From Methanospirillum sp. (GTDB taxonomy: Archaea > Halobacteriota > Methanomicrobia > Methanomicrobiales > Methanospirillaceae), in contig JAJRBL010000303.1 in assembly GCA_028679485.1 (NCBI GenBank), positions 1-6,201 on the forward strand: a DNA stretch of 6,201 bases, given 5' to 3'. The translations under genes were made by a program, and so were the position numbers. Positions within the stretch are counted from its first letter, which is position 1. Each line of letters opens with the position of its first letter. Below, in pieces: positions 5,914-6,201 of this stretch. The notes beneath the pieces are model-generated. The model was not told where the DNA came from. It was given only the letters and a program-made list of their open reading frames with translations, and did not search any database.

Positions 5914-5923
5914 TATTTAAATA
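5914..5923. promoter_or_regulatory. Palindromic TATA element in the divergent promoter region
   Basis: TATTTAAATA is a perfect 10-bp palindrome and a good archaeal TATA box on both strands. Leftward it predicts a start near 5892 for the methylthiotransferase gene, and rightward one near 5945 for the secreted-protein gene at 6014. AT-rich alternatives for the rightward gene are CATAAAAT (5943-5950) and CATTTAA (about 5955-5961). Confidence 0.5.
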
Positions 5924-6000
5924 GAGAATGCCGGATAAACAACATAAAATGAAACATTTAACGTGAAGAAGTCTCGACAAATTCATGGTACTATCTTCCC

Positions 6001-6006
6001 GGAGGG
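6001..6006 (+). promoter_or_regulatory. Ribosome binding site of the secreted-protein gene
   Basis: GGAGGG ends seven bases before the ATG at 6014, a normal distance, and fixes that start. Confidence 0.65.
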
Positions 6007-6013
6007 TAACGGA

Positions 6014-6201
6014 ATGATAAAAAAGATCAACCTGATTCTCATATTGACAATATTTTTTACCGCAGCGTGCTGGATGGCTGCTGCTGACCGCCTCCCACAG
6101 CAGGTGCCTGAAAACCAGGTATTCACCCTTGATACCCTGATCGATGCAACCGGAAGCATGACCGAGGAGAGCGAGATGGAATGGACCATCGACAGCGGGG
6201 A
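6014..6201 (+). CDS. Secreted or surface protein, N-terminal fragment
   Basis: Only the first 62 residues are in the window, so no function can be assigned. The N-terminus is a clear export signal: MIKK (positive), then a hydrophobic core INLILILTIFFTAA, then a likely signal-peptidase site after AAA before Asp25-Arg26. C19 after FTAA is a weak lipobox candidate, so a lipoprotein is a less likely alternative. The mature start is polar and acidic (VPENQVFTLDTLIDATGSM, then a Glu-rich stretch and EWTIDSG), similar in style to the large exported proteins common in Methanomicrobiales; that comparison is from memory. The ATG at 6014 has GGAGGG upstream. The gene is divergent from the methylthiotransferase gene, and the two share a promoter region of about 200 bases. 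Confidence 0.8.
   Translation, partial: MIKKINLILILTIFFTAACWMAAADRLPQQVPENQVFTLDTLIDATGSMTEESEMEWTIDSG

Noticed and set aside
5949..5966. Five-codon ORF (MKHLT) in the leader of the secreted-protein gene
   Set aside because: Too short to support and without a ribosome binding site; the region is AT-rich promoter sequence.
5983..6189. A minus-strand frame of 68 codons opposite the secreted-protein gene
   Set aside because: The plus strand has a clear ribosome binding site, signal peptide and continuous frame; the minus frame has none of these.
1..6201. CRISPR arrays, insertion sequences, toxin-antitoxin or defence genes
   Set aside because: I looked for repeated spacers, transposase motifs and small paired genes and saw none.

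Overview
The window most resembles a methanogenic archaeon, probably of the order Methanomicrobiales. The evidence is archaeal: an IorAB-type 2-oxoacid:ferredoxin oxidoreductase, an archaeal/eukaryal-branch methylthiotransferase (e-MtaB type), archaeal TATA-like promoters, strong GGAGGTGA-type ribosome binding sites and a CCA-less tRNA gene. The order-level guess rests on protein style and not on any search. Nothing here looks like a phage, transposon or CRISPR locus.

Layout, left to right. (1) 1-727, minus: the N-terminal 242 residues of a LeuA-family synthase (2-isopropylmalate synthase most likely), running off the left edge. (2) 728-899: non-coding, holding a hairpin plus T-run terminator for the upstream operon and a likely leuA promoter. 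(3) 900-3253, minus: iorB and iorA, a translationally coupled pair (ATGA overlap) encoding indolepyruvate:ferredoxin oxidoreductase. (4) 3254-3377: a divergent control region with TATA boxes for iorA (leftward) and a tRNA gene (rightward), and four copies of a CTGATA motif. (5) 3378-3451, plus: tRNA-Ile(GAT), followed only 10 bases later by (6) 3462-3956, plus: a two-helix membrane protein of unknown function. (7) 3969-4502, minus: an unrecognised soluble 177-residue protein, tail to tail with the previous gene, their stop codons sharing one inverted repeat. (8) 4551-5816, minus: a tRNA t6A37 methylthiotransferase with all expected cysteines, probably co-transcribed with gene 7. (9) 5817-6013: divergent promoter region with a palindromic TATA element. 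(10) 6014 to the right edge, plus: the N-terminus of a secreted protein.

Functionally, iorAB and the LeuA-family gene both belong to 2-oxoacid/amino-acid metabolism and read in the same direction, although a terminator and promoter seem to separate them. The methylthiotransferase acts on tRNAs that read ANN codons; the tRNA-Ile nearby is of that class, but the proximity may be chance. The main sequence-level oddity is the palindrome GGATCC, found 16 times between 1779 and 5652 (about 1.6 expected in the whole window). I found no clear previously undescribed system; the best leads are the GGATCC excess, the tRNA-membrane-protein arrangement, and several inverted repeats placed at gene ends and starts.
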